Shown piece by piece: positions 9,981 to 19,160 of a stretch of 64,000 bases of DNA. A model generated the notes under the pieces. That model did not search any database. It saw nothing but the letters and a program-made list of their open reading frames with translations, and had not been told where the DNA came from. Position 1 is the first letter of the stretch. Every line of letters begins with the position of its first letter. Where the stretch lies: the NCBI RefSeq assembly GCF_009689585.1, contig NZ_AP018694.1, forward strand, positions 2,991,001 to 3,055,000. The letters run 5' to 3'. Source of the DNA: Aquipluma nitroreducens (GTDB lineage: Bacteria > Bacteroidota > Bacteroidia > Bacteroidales > Prolixibacteraceae). Position numbers and translations under genes: made by a program.

Positions 9981-10169
9981 AATTTTTTGCTCAAAAATAC
10001 AACATCTATTATTTGATTCATTACTTTTAGATACGCCGAAAAAACTATTTGAGTACTGACGGTAATATTAAATGAATTTTAATTGCAAAGGTTAATTGCC
10101 ATGCTATTCGACTTTAAATCGATAATGTTCGATAAAGTTAGTTCCTTTGTGCGTGAAAATTTTAAAATC

Positions 10170-11690
10170 ATGATACGAATCAATCAAGTTGTAACTTCTG
10201 TTCTCTTTATACTGACCAGCTTTATCGTTTTTGGTCAGGAGCAGAATGCAATTCCAATGACCTTTTCTGAAGCCTACGAGCAGATGCATCAGAACAGTTT
10301 TGTACTGAAACAGGCCGGATTCGAGGTTCGGGAAAAGGAAGCAGATAAAAAAGCTGCATTTGGATTGCGCGCCCCAAGAGTCTTTGTCACAGCAACTGCC
10401 GTTCAGATGGCCGATCCGCTTACGCTCGACCTAACCCCGGTTCGGGATGCCATCACGCCACTTTATGAAGCTTTGGGTAAATACGGTAACTTTTCAGGAG
10501 TTCCGAATCCCGATCCGGCGACTTCAGGAGTAATGCCCACTTTGCCCGATGATATTAGTACAAAAGCTATGCGAGCTAAACTTTTAGAGGGTGAAGCTAC
10601 TATTAATGCTGCCGAATGGAATAAAATGATTCAGGAAAAACAATTTGCATCGGTGAATGCCAACTTCGTATGGCCACTTTATACCGGCGGAAAAATCAAT
10701 GCGGCCAATAAAGCGGCACAGATTTATGAGGAGGAAGCCGGACTTCACAAGGAACAAAAAGAAGGTGAATTGTTGAGCGAACTGGCAACCCGCTACTACG
10801 GACTGGTTTTGGCCGAACAGGCTTGCAAGGTGCGCGGTCAGGTTGCCGAAGCCATGAAAAAACATCTTTTCGATTCGCAGAAGCTGAGCGAACAAGGACA
10901 AATTGCAAAAGTTGAATATTTGCATGCACAGGTAGCCAACTCGGATGCCGAGCGCGAACTGAAAAAGGCCGACCGTGAGGCAACTATTGTAAAACGGGCA
11001 CTTCAGAATACCATGGCTATAAGCGACAGCAGCGACCTGACTCCCGCAAGCCAATTATTCATCCTGAAAAACATTGAAGACGAGAACTTTTTTATTGAGT
11101 TGGCTTTGCGAAACAACCCGCTTTTACAGCAGGTTGACTCAAAAAGGGAATTGGCAGCTACCGGAGTAAAATTAGAGAAAAGCAATTACCTGCCTTCTGT
11201 TGCCATTACCGGAACTTACGATTTGGCCGATAAAGATTTGTCGCCTTACGTTCCTCAATGGATGGTTGGAGTTGGGTTAAACTGGTCGCTTTTTGAAGGC
11301 AATGCCCGCCGCCAGAAACTTCAGTCAGCACAATTTAAAGAAGACCAGGTGGAACAAGCCGGACTGAAGGCCGAAGAAGATATTAAAACCGTAATTAAAA
11401 AGATGCACCAGCAACTCGGTATGCAGGTGGAGCAACTGGAAGAATTGGATAAAACACTCGAATTTGCTAAAACCTATGTCGAAAGTCGTGATAAAGCTTT
11501 TCACGAAGGACTTTCCACATCAACCGAGTTGGTTGATGCCAATTTGTTGTTGGCAAAAGTGAAAATAGATCGTTTACAGGCCATGTACAACTACGATGTA
11601 ACATTGGCAGCTTTGCTTCAAATCTGCGGAAGTCCCGATATGTTCCTGGCTTACCAGTCGAGTAGCCAGGTAATTATTGAATCGTTTTGA
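10170..11690 (+). CDS. TolC-family outer-membrane efflux protein
   Basis: The start at 10170 is preferred over an in-frame ATG at 10083, because it begins MIRINQVVTSVLFILTSFIVFGQ, a clean signal peptide. The 506-residue product shows the duplicated TolC layout: long coiled-coil stretches (for example around residues 200-280 and 410-470) and beta segments such as WPLYTGGKINAANKAA and WSLFEGNARRQKLQSA. It would form the outer-membrane duct for the HlyD-type adaptor and two permeases that follow on the same strand, an apparent four-gene operon ending at 15415. Confidence 0.92.
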   Translation: MIRINQVVTSVLFILTSFIVFGQEQNAIPMTFSEAYEQMHQNSFVLKQAGFEVREKEADKKAAFGLRAPRVFVTATAVQMADPLTLDLTPVRDAITPLYEALGKYGNFSGVPNPDPATSGVMPTLPDDISTKAMRAKLLEGEATINAAEWNKMIQEKQFASVNANFVWPLYTGGKINAANKAAQIYEEEAGLHKEQKEGELLSELATRYYGLVLAEQACKVRGQVAEAMKKHLFDSQKLSEQGQIAKVEYLHAQVANSDAERELKKADREATIVKRALQNTMAISDSSDLTPASQLFILKNIEDENFFIELALRNNPLLQQVDSKRELAATGVKLEKSNYLPSVAITGTYDLADKDLSPYVPQWMVGVGLNWSLFEGNARRQKLQSAQFKEDQVEQAGLKAEEDIKTVIKKMHQQLGMQVEQLEELDKTLEFAKTYVESRDKAFHEGLSTSTELVDANLLLAKVKIDRLQAMYNYDVTLAALLQICGSPDMFLAYQSSSQVIIESF

Positions 11691-11799
11691 TAATGAGGTA
11701 ATTTGAGAATCCGGTTGTTGGGAGTAAACTACAACAATATGAAAAAATAACTCAGGTGCTTTGTAACTCAGGTACTTTGAAACTTAAAAATACAATACA

Positions 11800-12792
11800 A
11801 TGAACAAGACAAGAAATTTTATTATCGGCCTGTTTTTCACCGCCTTGCTGATTTTTCTACTTTATACCACATGGTTGATTACCCGTCCGCTACCGCTCGA
11901 AGTGCAGGGTGAAATTGAAGCTACGCAGTTCAAGGTTGCCTCCAAAATTCCCGGGCGGATCGACACCATTGCTGTGAAACGTGGTCAGCAAGTAACCAAA
12001 GGCGATTTCCTGTTTTCGATCAGTAGTCCGGAAATAGATGCTAAATTGTTGCAGGTAACAGCACTCCGGAATGCAGCTCAGGCACAGAGCCTGAAGGCGC
12101 AGAACGGAGCTCAGGCTGAGGATATTTCGGCTGCTTATAACCTGTATGTGAAAGCCGAAGCCGCAGCCAGACTTTACGAAAAGACATTTACACGGGTCGA
12201 TAATTTGTATAAAGATGGAGTTGTTTCGGAACAGAAGAGAGACGAAGCCGAAACGCAAAGTAAAGCTGGCCGTGAAACGGCTAATGCCGCCAAATCGCAA
12301 TGGGAAAAAGCGGTGAAAGGCGCCCGATTCGAAGATAAACGCTCGGCACAGGAACTGGTGAACCAGGCTGAGGGCGGAATTAAGGAAGTGGAAGCTTACC
12401 TGGCCGAAACTCAGGTGAAAGCTCAGGCTTCGGGTGAGGTGGCCACCATTATTTCTGAACAGGGTGAACTGGTTCCAACCGGTTATCCGGTAATCACGCT
12501 GGTTGACCTGAAAGATAGCTGGGCAACACTTTACATCCGCGAAGATTTGATGACCGATGTTCGCATGGGTAGCGAAATAAAAGCGATTATTCCGGCATTG
12601 GGGAATAAAGAAGTGGTACTGAAAGTGAATTACATCAGTCCGCTGGCCGATTTCGCCACCTGGACCGCCACTAAAAGTTCCGGAGGTTTCGATATGAAAT
12701 CGTTTGAAATACATGCAGTACCATCGACTTCCATCGAAGGGCTTCGTCCCGGTATGAGCGTTTTGGTAAACTGGAAACAGTTTAAAAAATAG
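11800..12792 (+). CDS. HlyD-family periplasmic adaptor protein
   Basis: 330 residues with one N-terminal membrane anchor (IIGLFFTALLIFLLYTTW). A lipoyl-like half-motif follows (GRIDTIAVKRGQQVTKGDFL), then an alpha-helical hairpin of about 120 residues rich in Ala, Glu and Gln. The second lipoyl half is VKAQASGEVATIISEQGELV, and a beta-barrel domain closes the protein. It links the inner-membrane permeases to the TolC partner at 10170-11690. Confidence 0.93.
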   Translation: MNKTRNFIIGLFFTALLIFLLYTTWLITRPLPLEVQGEIEATQFKVASKIPGRIDTIAVKRGQQVTKGDFLFSISSPEIDAKLLQVTALRNAAQAQSLKAQNGAQAEDISAAYNLYVKAEAAARLYEKTFTRVDNLYKDGVVSEQKRDEAETQSKAGRETANAAKSQWEKAVKGARFEDKRSAQELVNQAEGGIKEVEAYLAETQVKAQASGEVATIISEQGELVPTGYPVITLVDLKDSWATLYIREDLMTDVRMGSEIKAIIPALGNKEVVLKVNYISPLADFATWTATKSSGGFDMKSFEIHAVPSTSIEGLRPGMSVLVNWKQFKK

Positions 12793-12798
12793 AAAAAA

Positions 12799-12863
12799 GT
12801 CATTAGTCATTCGGAGTTTGAGTCAACACGGTTTGATTTACTGTTTTTCTAATGACTAATGAC
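12799..12863. repeat. 13-bp perfect inverted repeat between adaptor and permease genes
   Basis: GTCATTAGTCATT at 12799-12811 pairs with AATGACTAATGAC at 12851-12863. There is no T run after it, and the genes on either side are co-directional, so it is not an obvious terminator. Confidence 0.4.
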
Positions 12864-12881
12864 AAATGACTAATATCGTTA

Positions 12882-14108
12882 ATGAAGAAGAAACAAAATA
12901 GAACACTAAATTCGGTTGCACACAGCGAGTCGTTTTTCAGGGAAAACCCATTTTTCAAGGTTTTTCTGCGCGAAATCGACCGGATGTCGGGTTCGACCAT
13001 TTATCTGTTTACAACACTGATTGGCCCGCTCATCTCGTTTGTAATTCTGCTGTCGATCTTTGCAGAGGGGGTTCCCCGTAACCTTCCGGTTGGCATTGTC
13101 GATTTGGACAACACCGTTTTGTCGCGGAAAATTGCGATGTGGATTGATGCCACTCCTGAAGCTGAAATCGCGATGCACTTCCCCAATCAGGAAGAAGCCT
13201 ACCAACAGATGGCTGAAGGAAAGCTGGAAGCAATTGTGGTTATTCCGGATGGAACTGAAAAAAATATAATGAAAGGGAACAGCGAGAAAATTTCGGTGTT
13301 CATTAACAATACCAATATTCTGAAGGGCGGATACCTTCAAAAGGGAATCTACAAATCGCTGGCAACACTTTCAGGAGGAATAAAATTGCAATTCGCCATG
13401 AAAAGTGGTTTGCCCGAAAGACAAGCTAAAGCAAAAGTCCAGCCCGTGAGGCTTCAACAGCACATTCTGTTTAATCCCTTCGGAAATTATTCCTATTTCC
13501 TGCTGACTGCGCTTCTTCCGCTAATGGTGGTCGTTTTTACTTTATTATCCAACGTATTTGCTGTGGGTACCGAAGTGCGCGAAGGCACAGGACCCGATTG
13601 GCTTGAACATGCCAACGGAAGTATTATTGTTGGACTGGCCGGAAAACTTTTGCCATACACGATTTTACTTACAGTTGATGCGGTTGTAATGAATGTAGTT
13701 TTATTTATGCGGATGGGAACACCACTTCAGGGAAGTTTTGCCTTTATTATGCTGGGCGAGATCATGATGATTGTTACTTACCAGTTGCTGGCGGTATTGT
13801 TGATTTCGGTCACTGCAAATTTGCGTCTTGGTTTGTCGTTGGCAAGCGCCTACGCCATGATGGCTTTGACTTTCTCGGGACTGACTTTTCCACAATTTGC
13901 GATGCCAGCAATTGCCAGAGGTTTTTCGTATCTGTTCCCGTTTACCCAATGGGTAAAAATTTTTATTTCGCAGGCTATTCGGGGAGAGGCAATTGTTCAT
14001 GCACTTATTCCGATGGCGATATTTGTGCTTTTTATCCTGGTTTCGGTTAGTTCTTTGCCGCGCCTGAAGAAGGTTTTGAGGACTGAAAAATATTGGGGGA
14101 AAGTGTGA
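12882..14108 (+). CDS. ABC-2 type exporter permease (first copy)
   Basis: 408 residues of the ABC-2/YhgE-like permease type. One N-terminal membrane helix (TIYLFTTLIGPLISFVILLS) is followed by a periplasmic domain of about 150 residues, then five closely spaced helices from about residue 200 to 390. It is the third gene of the exporter operon. It and the next gene probably form a heterodimer, as in YbhS/YbhR-type systems. Those systems need an ATPase, and none is encoded in this operon. Confidence 0.9.
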   Translation: MKKKQNRTLNSVAHSESFFRENPFFKVFLREIDRMSGSTIYLFTTLIGPLISFVILLSIFAEGVPRNLPVGIVDLDNTVLSRKIAMWIDATPEAEIAMHFPNQEEAYQQMAEGKLEAIVVIPDGTEKNIMKGNSEKISVFINNTNILKGGYLQKGIYKSLATLSGGIKLQFAMKSGLPERQAKAKVQPVRLQQHILFNPFGNYSYFLLTALLPLMVVVFTLLSNVFAVGTEVREGTGPDWLEHANGSIIVGLAGKLLPYTILLTVDAVVMNVVLFMRMGTPLQGSFAFIMLGEIMMIVTYQLLAVLLISVTANLRLGLSLASAYAMMALTFSGLTFPQFAMPAIARGFSYLFPFTQWVKIFISQAIRGEAIVHALIPMAIFVLFILVSVSSLPRLKKVLRTEKYWGKV

Positions 14109-14143
14109 AAGCGTTCCGGGTTACGCGTTACGTGAAACCCGCA

Positions 14144-14156
14144 ACCCGCATCTCGT
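14144..14156. repeat. Dispersed intergenic repeat fragment (copy B)
   Basis: Reverse complement of the 13 bases at 5800-5812. It sits in an 86-bp spacer containing several related short pieces (GTTACG, CCCGCAACCCGC). Probably non-coding genome repeat. Confidence 0.4.
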
Positions 14157-14194
14157 AACAATTGATATATAAAGTGATCAGATTTTATTTATAG

Positions 14195-15415
14195 ATGATA
14201 ATGTTCAAGAAAATACACAAAGGCATTGAAATGACGGGACAGTTTTTCCGTAACGAATTCAGGGACATCCGAAAAGACAGCGGTGCGATCCTGATTTTGG
14301 TTGGTGCGCTGATGATTTACCCGATTGTTTATGCCATTGCCTATAAAAGCGAAGTGGTTCGCGAACTGAAAACCACTATCGTCGATTTGGATCGCACAAC
14401 GACTAGTCATCAGTTGATTAAAATGCTTGAAGGTGCTGAACAGATTGAAATCAACCGGGTAGCTGCCAGTTTAGATGAAGCCAGAAATGATTTTTTTGAA
14501 GGAAATTCAGGAGGGATAGTTGTTATCCCTCAAAACTTTGAAAAAGACATCCTGAATGGGAAACAATCGAATGTTTCGGTGTTTGCCGATGGAAGTTATT
14601 TCCTGATCTACCGCCAATTGCTTGGGGGTTCGGTTAAAGCGGTTGGAACTTTTTCTGCTGGTGTCGAAATTAAAAAGCTGATGATGGAAGGAAAAACATA
14701 CAATCAGGCGTCACAATTACGCGATCCGCTGGTTGCAGACTTGCATTTTTGGTTTAATCCGGCTTCAGGATATGGTTCGTTTGTAATGCCGGGCATCATC
14801 ATCATTATCCTTCAGCAAACATTACTGATTGGAATCGGGATGGTTGGAGGTACGGGCAAAGAGAAAAAACGCGATAGCTTTCTGGTTCCGGTAGCGTTGA
14901 AAAAGGGTGGTGTTCTTCCGATCCTGTTTGGGAAATCATTATCGTACCTCGCCATTTATGCTGTTAACTGTGTTTTTACAATGATTTGGATCCATTCGTG
15001 GTTCAATTATCCCAATCAAGGCAGTTACCTCACCGTTCTGATACTGACCTTGCCGTTTTTGTTATCGGTTATTTTTATGGGAATTACGGTTTCGGTTCTG
15101 TTCAAGCGCCGCGAATCGTCGATTACGTTTATGGTCTTTCTTTCGCCTATCGTTGTTTTCCTGAGCGGACTTTCATGGCCAGCGTCTTCTATTTCTCCGA
15201 TTGTCTATAATCTGGCTCATTTGTTTCCATCAACCATTATGATTCCGGCATATATGCGTGTACGAACCATGGGCGTTGGCTTGCACGAAATCCGGCACGA
15301 GTATTGGCAAATGCTTATCCTGATGGGGTTTTATTTTTGCACGGCGGCTTTGGCTCTGTATTTTTCGGCTTTGCACAATTCAAAAAAAGCATTGAAAGCA
15401 AGCTCAGATTTGTAA
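14195..15415 (+). CDS. ABC-2 type exporter permease (second copy)
   Basis: 406 residues with the same layout as the preceding permease: N-terminal helix (SGAILILVGALMIYPIVYAI), a periplasmic domain with VVIPQNFEKDILNGK, and a C-terminal block of about five helices. Start choice lies between ATGs at 14195 and 14201 (MIMF). It closes the TolC-adaptor-permease-permease set. The substrate is unknown; related systems export drugs, lipids or cell-envelope material. Confidence 0.9.
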   Translation: MIMFKKIHKGIEMTGQFFRNEFRDIRKDSGAILILVGALMIYPIVYAIAYKSEVVRELKTTIVDLDRTTTSHQLIKMLEGAEQIEINRVAASLDEARNDFFEGNSGGIVVIPQNFEKDILNGKQSNVSVFADGSYFLIYRQLLGGSVKAVGTFSAGVEIKKLMMEGKTYNQASQLRDPLVADLHFWFNPASGYGSFVMPGIIIIILQQTLLIGIGMVGGTGKEKKRDSFLVPVALKKGGVLPILFGKSLSYLAIYAVNCVFTMIWIHSWFNYPNQGSYLTVLILTLPFLLSVIFMGITVSVLFKRRESSITFMVFLSPIVVFLSGLSWPASSISPIVYNLAHLFPSTIMIPAYMRVRTMGVGLHEIRHEYWQMLILMGFYFCTAALALYFSALHNSKKALKASSDL

Positions 15416-15450
15416 TCCATGCATTGGCTGTCTATAAAGAACTAGGAGGT

Positions 15451-15509
15451 CATCCCGAATTTATTTCGGGATCTGACATTAAGAAAAGATTCTGAAACAA
15501 TTTCAGAAT
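15451..15509. repeat. Two intergenic hairpins (dispersed repeat type)
   Basis: CCCGAA/TTCGGG form a hairpin at 15451-15472 and ATTCTGAAA/TTTCAGAAT another at 15489-15509. The pattern 'catcccgaat...ttcgggat' followed by 'tctgaaa...ttcagaatgacg' recurs in Bacteroidota intergenic DNA. It may help to end transcription of the convergent genes on either side. Confidence 0.5.
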
Positions 15510-15537
15510 GACGAGATTAGTGACCTGTGAGTCAACC

Positions 15538-16173
15538 TCATCGTATCCTTCCTAATCTTTCCAATTTTTCTGAAGCCGCCAATCCATTGGGATTGCAGCC
15601 CGGTTGGCCTTCCGGAATTTCAATTCCCATTTTCTGATAGTATTCAACCCATGCTTTAGGAAAGCTCCCGGTTTCCGGGTCTTTAAAAGTCATTGGTTCA
15701 AGCTTGAAAACCGAATCGGCAACAAAAGTCAGATACACAAACTCCGAACAATAGTGAGCGGTGTCTGACATGATGTAGCTGAAATTGTAGGGTTTACCCA
15801 GCATGGAGTGCGCTTTTTGGATGGCAGAGGGAACCGCTTTTTGCCATTCACTTTTCAGCCGGTAAGCAACAACTTTCACCGAATCACCTTTGGGATGCAG
15901 AAATTCGCTGAGCGAAACGATGCAGGTTCCTCCTTCTGGGTAAGCATGCAATGCAACAATTCCTGTATCGGTTACTTCAACCAACCCAACATGCGAAAAA
16001 TGGGTTTCTCCGGAAGTTTGGGTTACCTTATCGATCGCTTCCGAAATGTTTTCAGATGACTTTTCACGAAACAACAGATCGCCTGATTGGAGTTTGATTT
16101 TGGACGCTGGTTGGGCGCTGGCGAAAAGTCCGGCAATAATTATAAAGTTGATTGCCAAAATTAATTTGCTCAT
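15538..16173 (-). CDS. YiiX-like exported cysteine peptidase (NlpC/P60 superfamily)
   Basis: 211 residues with a signal peptide (MSKLILAINFIIIAGLFASA). QSGDLLFRE carries the conserved Asp of permuted papain-like enzymes, HFSHVGLVE the catalytic His, and HYCSEFVYLTF the catalytic Cys, all in the order expected for the YiiX/C92 family. It probably acts on amide bonds of envelope molecules in the periplasm. It is convergent with the exporter operon; no partner gene is evident. Confidence 0.82.
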   Translation of the reverse strand: MSKLILAINFIIIAGLFASAQPASKIKLQSGDLLFREKSSENISEAIDKVTQTSGETHFSHVGLVEVTDTGIVALHAYPEGGTCIVSLSEFLHPKGDSVKVVAYRLKSEWQKAVPSAIQKAHSMLGKPYNFSYIMSDTAHYCSEFVYLTFVADSVFKLEPMTFKDPETGSFPKAWVEYYQKMGIEIPEGQPGCNPNGLAASEKLERLGRIR

Positions 16174-16257
16174 AATGTAAGATATGGTTCCTTTTATCCC
16201 GATTTAACAGACCTCAGAGAGGTCATATATTTATAGAACCGGATATCAAATAGATTG

Positions 16258-16278
16258 TTCGACCCCGAAGGGGTCGAA
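16258..16278. repeat. Perfect hairpin, dispersed Bacteroidota repeat
   Basis: TTCGACCCC and GGGGTCGAA pair around a 3-base loop. Further small hairpins lie at either side (CCTC/GAGG near 16212 and TATCCC/GGGATA near 16311). The 187-bp spacer holds no other coding signal. Confidence 0.5.
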
Positions 16279-16360
16279 TGTTGAGTGGTGGATTTATCTT
16301 CTATAACATTTTATCCCTCTGGGATAATCCTTGATGACCTTGTTTCGTTCATTTGCGTAT

Positions 16361-16903
16361 TTATTCCGCTTGAATGGGCGACCAATATCGTTCTACTTCC
16401 CAGAAAGACTCAAACTCAATGGTTCTTAGTTTTTCGACCAATTCAAAATACTCATTTTCTGATAGCTGAGTCCAATTGTACCTATCTAATCCAAGTTTTT
16501 TATGTTCTTTGTTCGCGTTTGTCAATAAAATTCGATCGATCGGAGGGTGGGCTATCCTTGCAAGATTACTCATCCCTGAGTCTCGAATAACAATTGCCGT
16601 TTTAATATAGATGGCAATTATTTTAGCTGCCCGGCCATAGCTTGCTTTTTCTCCAAGTTCATTATCGATAAACTTTAGATGAGCGATAATTTTTCCGGCT
16701 GTTTCGCGATGGAACTGATCAAAACTAGCAATCGAGAACTTTTCATTGCTATCAAGCAAACTTCGAAGTTCAGTTTTTTCAATTGCTGATTTAACGTTAG
16801 CCGTATTTGTAAAATTTCGTGCAACAGCACGAGCGGCTGCCCAAACGGCATAGTTATGCAAATGTTCGTTAAATGTATATGGCATTGGTTTGTCTTTTTG
16901 CAC
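16361..16903 (-). CDS. Conserved-looking protein of unknown function
   Basis: 180 residues, soluble and mostly helical. A Met at 16885 (residue 7, MPYTFNEHLHNYAVWAAARA) is an equally good start. Tyr/Trp-rich ends (NYAVWAAARAVARNF and SFWEVERYWSPIQAE) and a central HLKFID segment are notable, but I cannot assign a family. It lies 13 bp after the ABC ATPase on the same strand and may be co-transcribed with it. Confidence 0.7.
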   Translation of the reverse strand: MQKDKPMPYTFNEHLHNYAVWAAARAVARNFTNTANVKSAIEKTELRSLLDSNEKFSIASFDQFHRETAGKIIAHLKFIDNELGEKASYGRAAKIIAIYIKTAIVIRDSGMSNLARIAHPPIDRILLTNANKEHKKLGLDRYNWTQLSENEYFELVEKLRTIEFESFWEVERYWSPIQAE

Positions 16904-16915
16904 TGTAATGTTGAC

Positions 16916-17632
16916 CTAAAACACATCCGCTTCAACCACCGGTTTAAAAAATGCTTCAACTTCTTGAAGCGTGGTTTCAGTCTTTGGAACGTCGCGAACA
17001 ATTTTGCCTTTTTCGAGGATAATTAACCGGGTAGAAACATCGGCAATGTTTTCGAGCGTGTGGTCCGAAATCAGGAATGTGGTTCCGTTCGCGTTCGCGA
17101 AATCCTTAATCAGCTTCCGGAGTTTGTATTGCGAGCTCGGGTCGAGGTTAGCAAAAGGCTCATCCAGAACCACGATTTCGGGTTTGCCCATCAATGCAGC
17201 CACGATGCCCACTTTCTTCTGGTTCCCTTTCGAGAGGTCGCGGATAAACTTTTTCTTGCCCAGAATTTCGCCATTGAAAAAGTCGGCAAATCCATTCAGG
17301 AAATCAGCCGTTTCGGTTTTACTCATTCTGCGTAATCCCGCTATAAACGCAAAATATTCTTCAGCGGTTAGGTAGCCAATCAGGAACGATTCGTCGATAA
17401 ACGCACCGGTAAAGTCTTTCCAGTCTTCCGATTCGCGCACCACGATACCTTTGCTCACAACCTGCCCTTTGCTGGCGGTAATCAGGTCAAGCACAATATT
17501 GAACATGGTGGTTTTTCCGGCGCCATTGTTTCCAACCAGCCCGAAAATTTCGCCTTTTTCGATGGTCAGTTCAGGAATATTCAGGACTATTTCTTTATTA
17601 TATGCTTTTATGAGGTTTTGTATCTGTATCAT
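16916..17632 (-). CDS. ABC transporter ATP-binding protein
   Basis: 238 residues with Walker A GLVGNNGAGKTT at residues 31-42, signature DLSKGNQKKVG in place of the usual LSGGQ, Walker B IVVLDEPFANLDP and the switch His in LISDHTLENIA. It starts two bases after the stop of the permease gene at 17635-19110, so the two form an ABC-2 type pair. The cargo is unknown. Confidence 0.92.
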   Translation of the reverse strand: MIQIQNLIKAYNKEIVLNIPELTIEKGEIFGLVGNNGAGKTTMFNIVLDLITASKGQVVSKGIVVRESEDWKDFTGAFIDESFLIGYLTAEEYFAFIAGLRRMSKTETADFLNGFADFFNGEILGKKKFIRDLSKGNQKKVGIVAALMGKPEIVVLDEPFANLDPSSQYKLRKLIKDFANANGTTFLISDHTLENIADVSTRLIILEKGKIVRDVPKTETTLQEVEAFFKPVVEADVF

Positions 17633-17634
17633 GG

Positions 17635-19110
17635 TTACGAGTTTTTGTAGTTTCTAATCAGTTGATGTTTTTGTTTACGGTATTGCTTCGAGAAAAAATT
17701 GATGATGACTGAATGGAACAGGATTCCGATAAATCCAAGTGTTCCGAGTGCAGCATAGCCACCAACGGTTCCAAGTGCCAGTTTAAACAAATAGAACAGT
17801 GAGATGGGGCCCAGCATCAGTGGCAGTGCACCTAACCATTGCGTGGCGCTCACGCCCTGATAATTCATGGCCGACGATTGGCTCAGGTCAAGCCGTTTCT
17901 TGCTGTACATTCCCACCCAAAACATCACCGGGATGTTGACGCCCAAATTATAAAGCAACATGGCTAAATGCGTGTAAATGATTTTGGGATACATCAGTGC
18001 ATAAGGAAGGGTTAGAAAATAACAAGTTACCGAAATTACAGTAACCAACATGTAAAACGATTTGAGGAACTGTTTCATGGTTAAACGCTGACACATGAGC
18101 ATCGAAAAATAGTTGCTGTGCCAGGCTGGGAAAAATTGCCCGTACGAAATTGAAAACATGCCTACCAGAATAATTCCACCCAATATGAAAATAAATTCGG
18201 GCGGTGGCTGCCCATGTTGATCTTTGTAAACCAGCAATCCGTAGAACAGCATAATTAAGGTCATCATGGCTACGGAACGAGGACGTTTGTTACGCCAGAT
18301 CAGCTTCAGTTCAAGCGCGATAAATCGGCCATTTTCGCCCAGGCGATCGAGCCACGAATAATCGCTGATCTTTTCTTCTTTTTGCTTCCCCGAAATCAGG
18401 TTAACAAACATGCGGCTGAGCAAAAACCTGACATTCAGAAAATAGAACAGCACCGGAAGCAAAATGAATAGGATGGAAATTGCCGGATAAATCAGAATCA
18501 GGTCGAGTAGTTTTCCCATTCCTCCTGAAAGATCGACAATCCCAAAATGATTGATGGCAAACAAACCGGCTAATGCTCCGAGTAAAATAAAGAACCCATA
18601 TTCGGCTTCGTTGAACCGCCATTTCAGGTAGATGGCCAGAAAGTGATTGCTGAAAATCAGTATAAATAGGGAAAGAAACCACGCGGCTGTGGCCATTACT
18701 GAATGTGTACCGGCAACTAATTTAATGGTGACCGGTACCAGAAGGAAGAACGGAAGCACATTGAAAAAATTGAGCAGCGAGCGAGTCAGCAGGTATTTGG
18801 CAATTGTTTTGCGGCGAATACTCTGCAACAACAAGGGTTTAAAACTAACCGTTGGCAATTTTTGCATCAACTGACGAACGATGAGGTCGATGGCAAAATA
18901 GGCCAAAACGATACTGTTGAATTTGCTTACAGGCTCGTCGTTGGGAAAACTTTCGGCCAATATTTTTGGGATAAAAAGTCCCAGAATCAGGAAATTGGCA
19001 GAGAAATACAAGGCCAGAAATCCAAGTGCAATTGAGGTTGCCAGGCTTTTGCCCCAGTAGGCCGATCGGACTGTTTCGCGCCATGCGAGTGAAAAAAGGT
19101 TTTGATTCAT
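17635..19110 (-). CDS. DUF5687-type ABC transporter permease
   Basis: 491 residues with about twelve hydrophobic segments. The start MNQNLFSLAWRETVRSAYWG and the loop with LGENGRFIALELKLIWRNKRPR match the Bacteroidota family DUF5687, whose members pair with an ABC ATPase encoded next to them, as here. The substrate is not known. Confidence 0.85.
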   Translation of the reverse strand: MNQNLFSLAWRETVRSAYWGKSLATSIALGFLALYFSANFLILGLFIPKILAESFPNDEPVSKFNSIVLAYFAIDLIVRQLMQKLPTVSFKPLLLQSIRRKTIAKYLLTRSLLNFFNVLPFFLLVPVTIKLVAGTHSVMATAAWFLSLFILIFSNHFLAIYLKWRFNEAEYGFFILLGALAGLFAINHFGIVDLSGGMGKLLDLILIYPAISILFILLPVLFYFLNVRFLLSRMFVNLISGKQKEEKISDYSWLDRLGENGRFIALELKLIWRNKRPRSVAMMTLIMLFYGLLVYKDQHGQPPPEFIFILGGIILVGMFSISYGQFFPAWHSNYFSMLMCQRLTMKQFLKSFYMLVTVISVTCYFLTLPYALMYPKIIYTHLAMLLYNLGVNIPVMFWVGMYSKKRLDLSQSSAMNYQGVSATQWLGALPLMLGPISLFYLFKLALGTVGGYAALGTLGFIGILFHSVIINFFSKQYRKQKHQLIRNYKNS

Positions 19111-19160
19111 TGGGGTTGATTTTTTGCTTTTAGTTATGGGTATGTTGAGGTTATGTTTTG

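Noticed and set aside
10584-11054. Open frame opposite the TolC-type gene
   Set aside because: No family features; the plus-strand TolC sequence is convincing throughout.
11890-12810. Long open frame opposite the HlyD-type gene
   Set aside because: His/Phe/Arg-rich translation with no family resemblance; it mirrors the codon bias of the adaptor gene on the other strand.
12799-12863. Terminator within the exporter operon
   Set aside because: The 13-bp stem encloses a 39-base loop and has no T run; it would also split an otherwise coherent operon.
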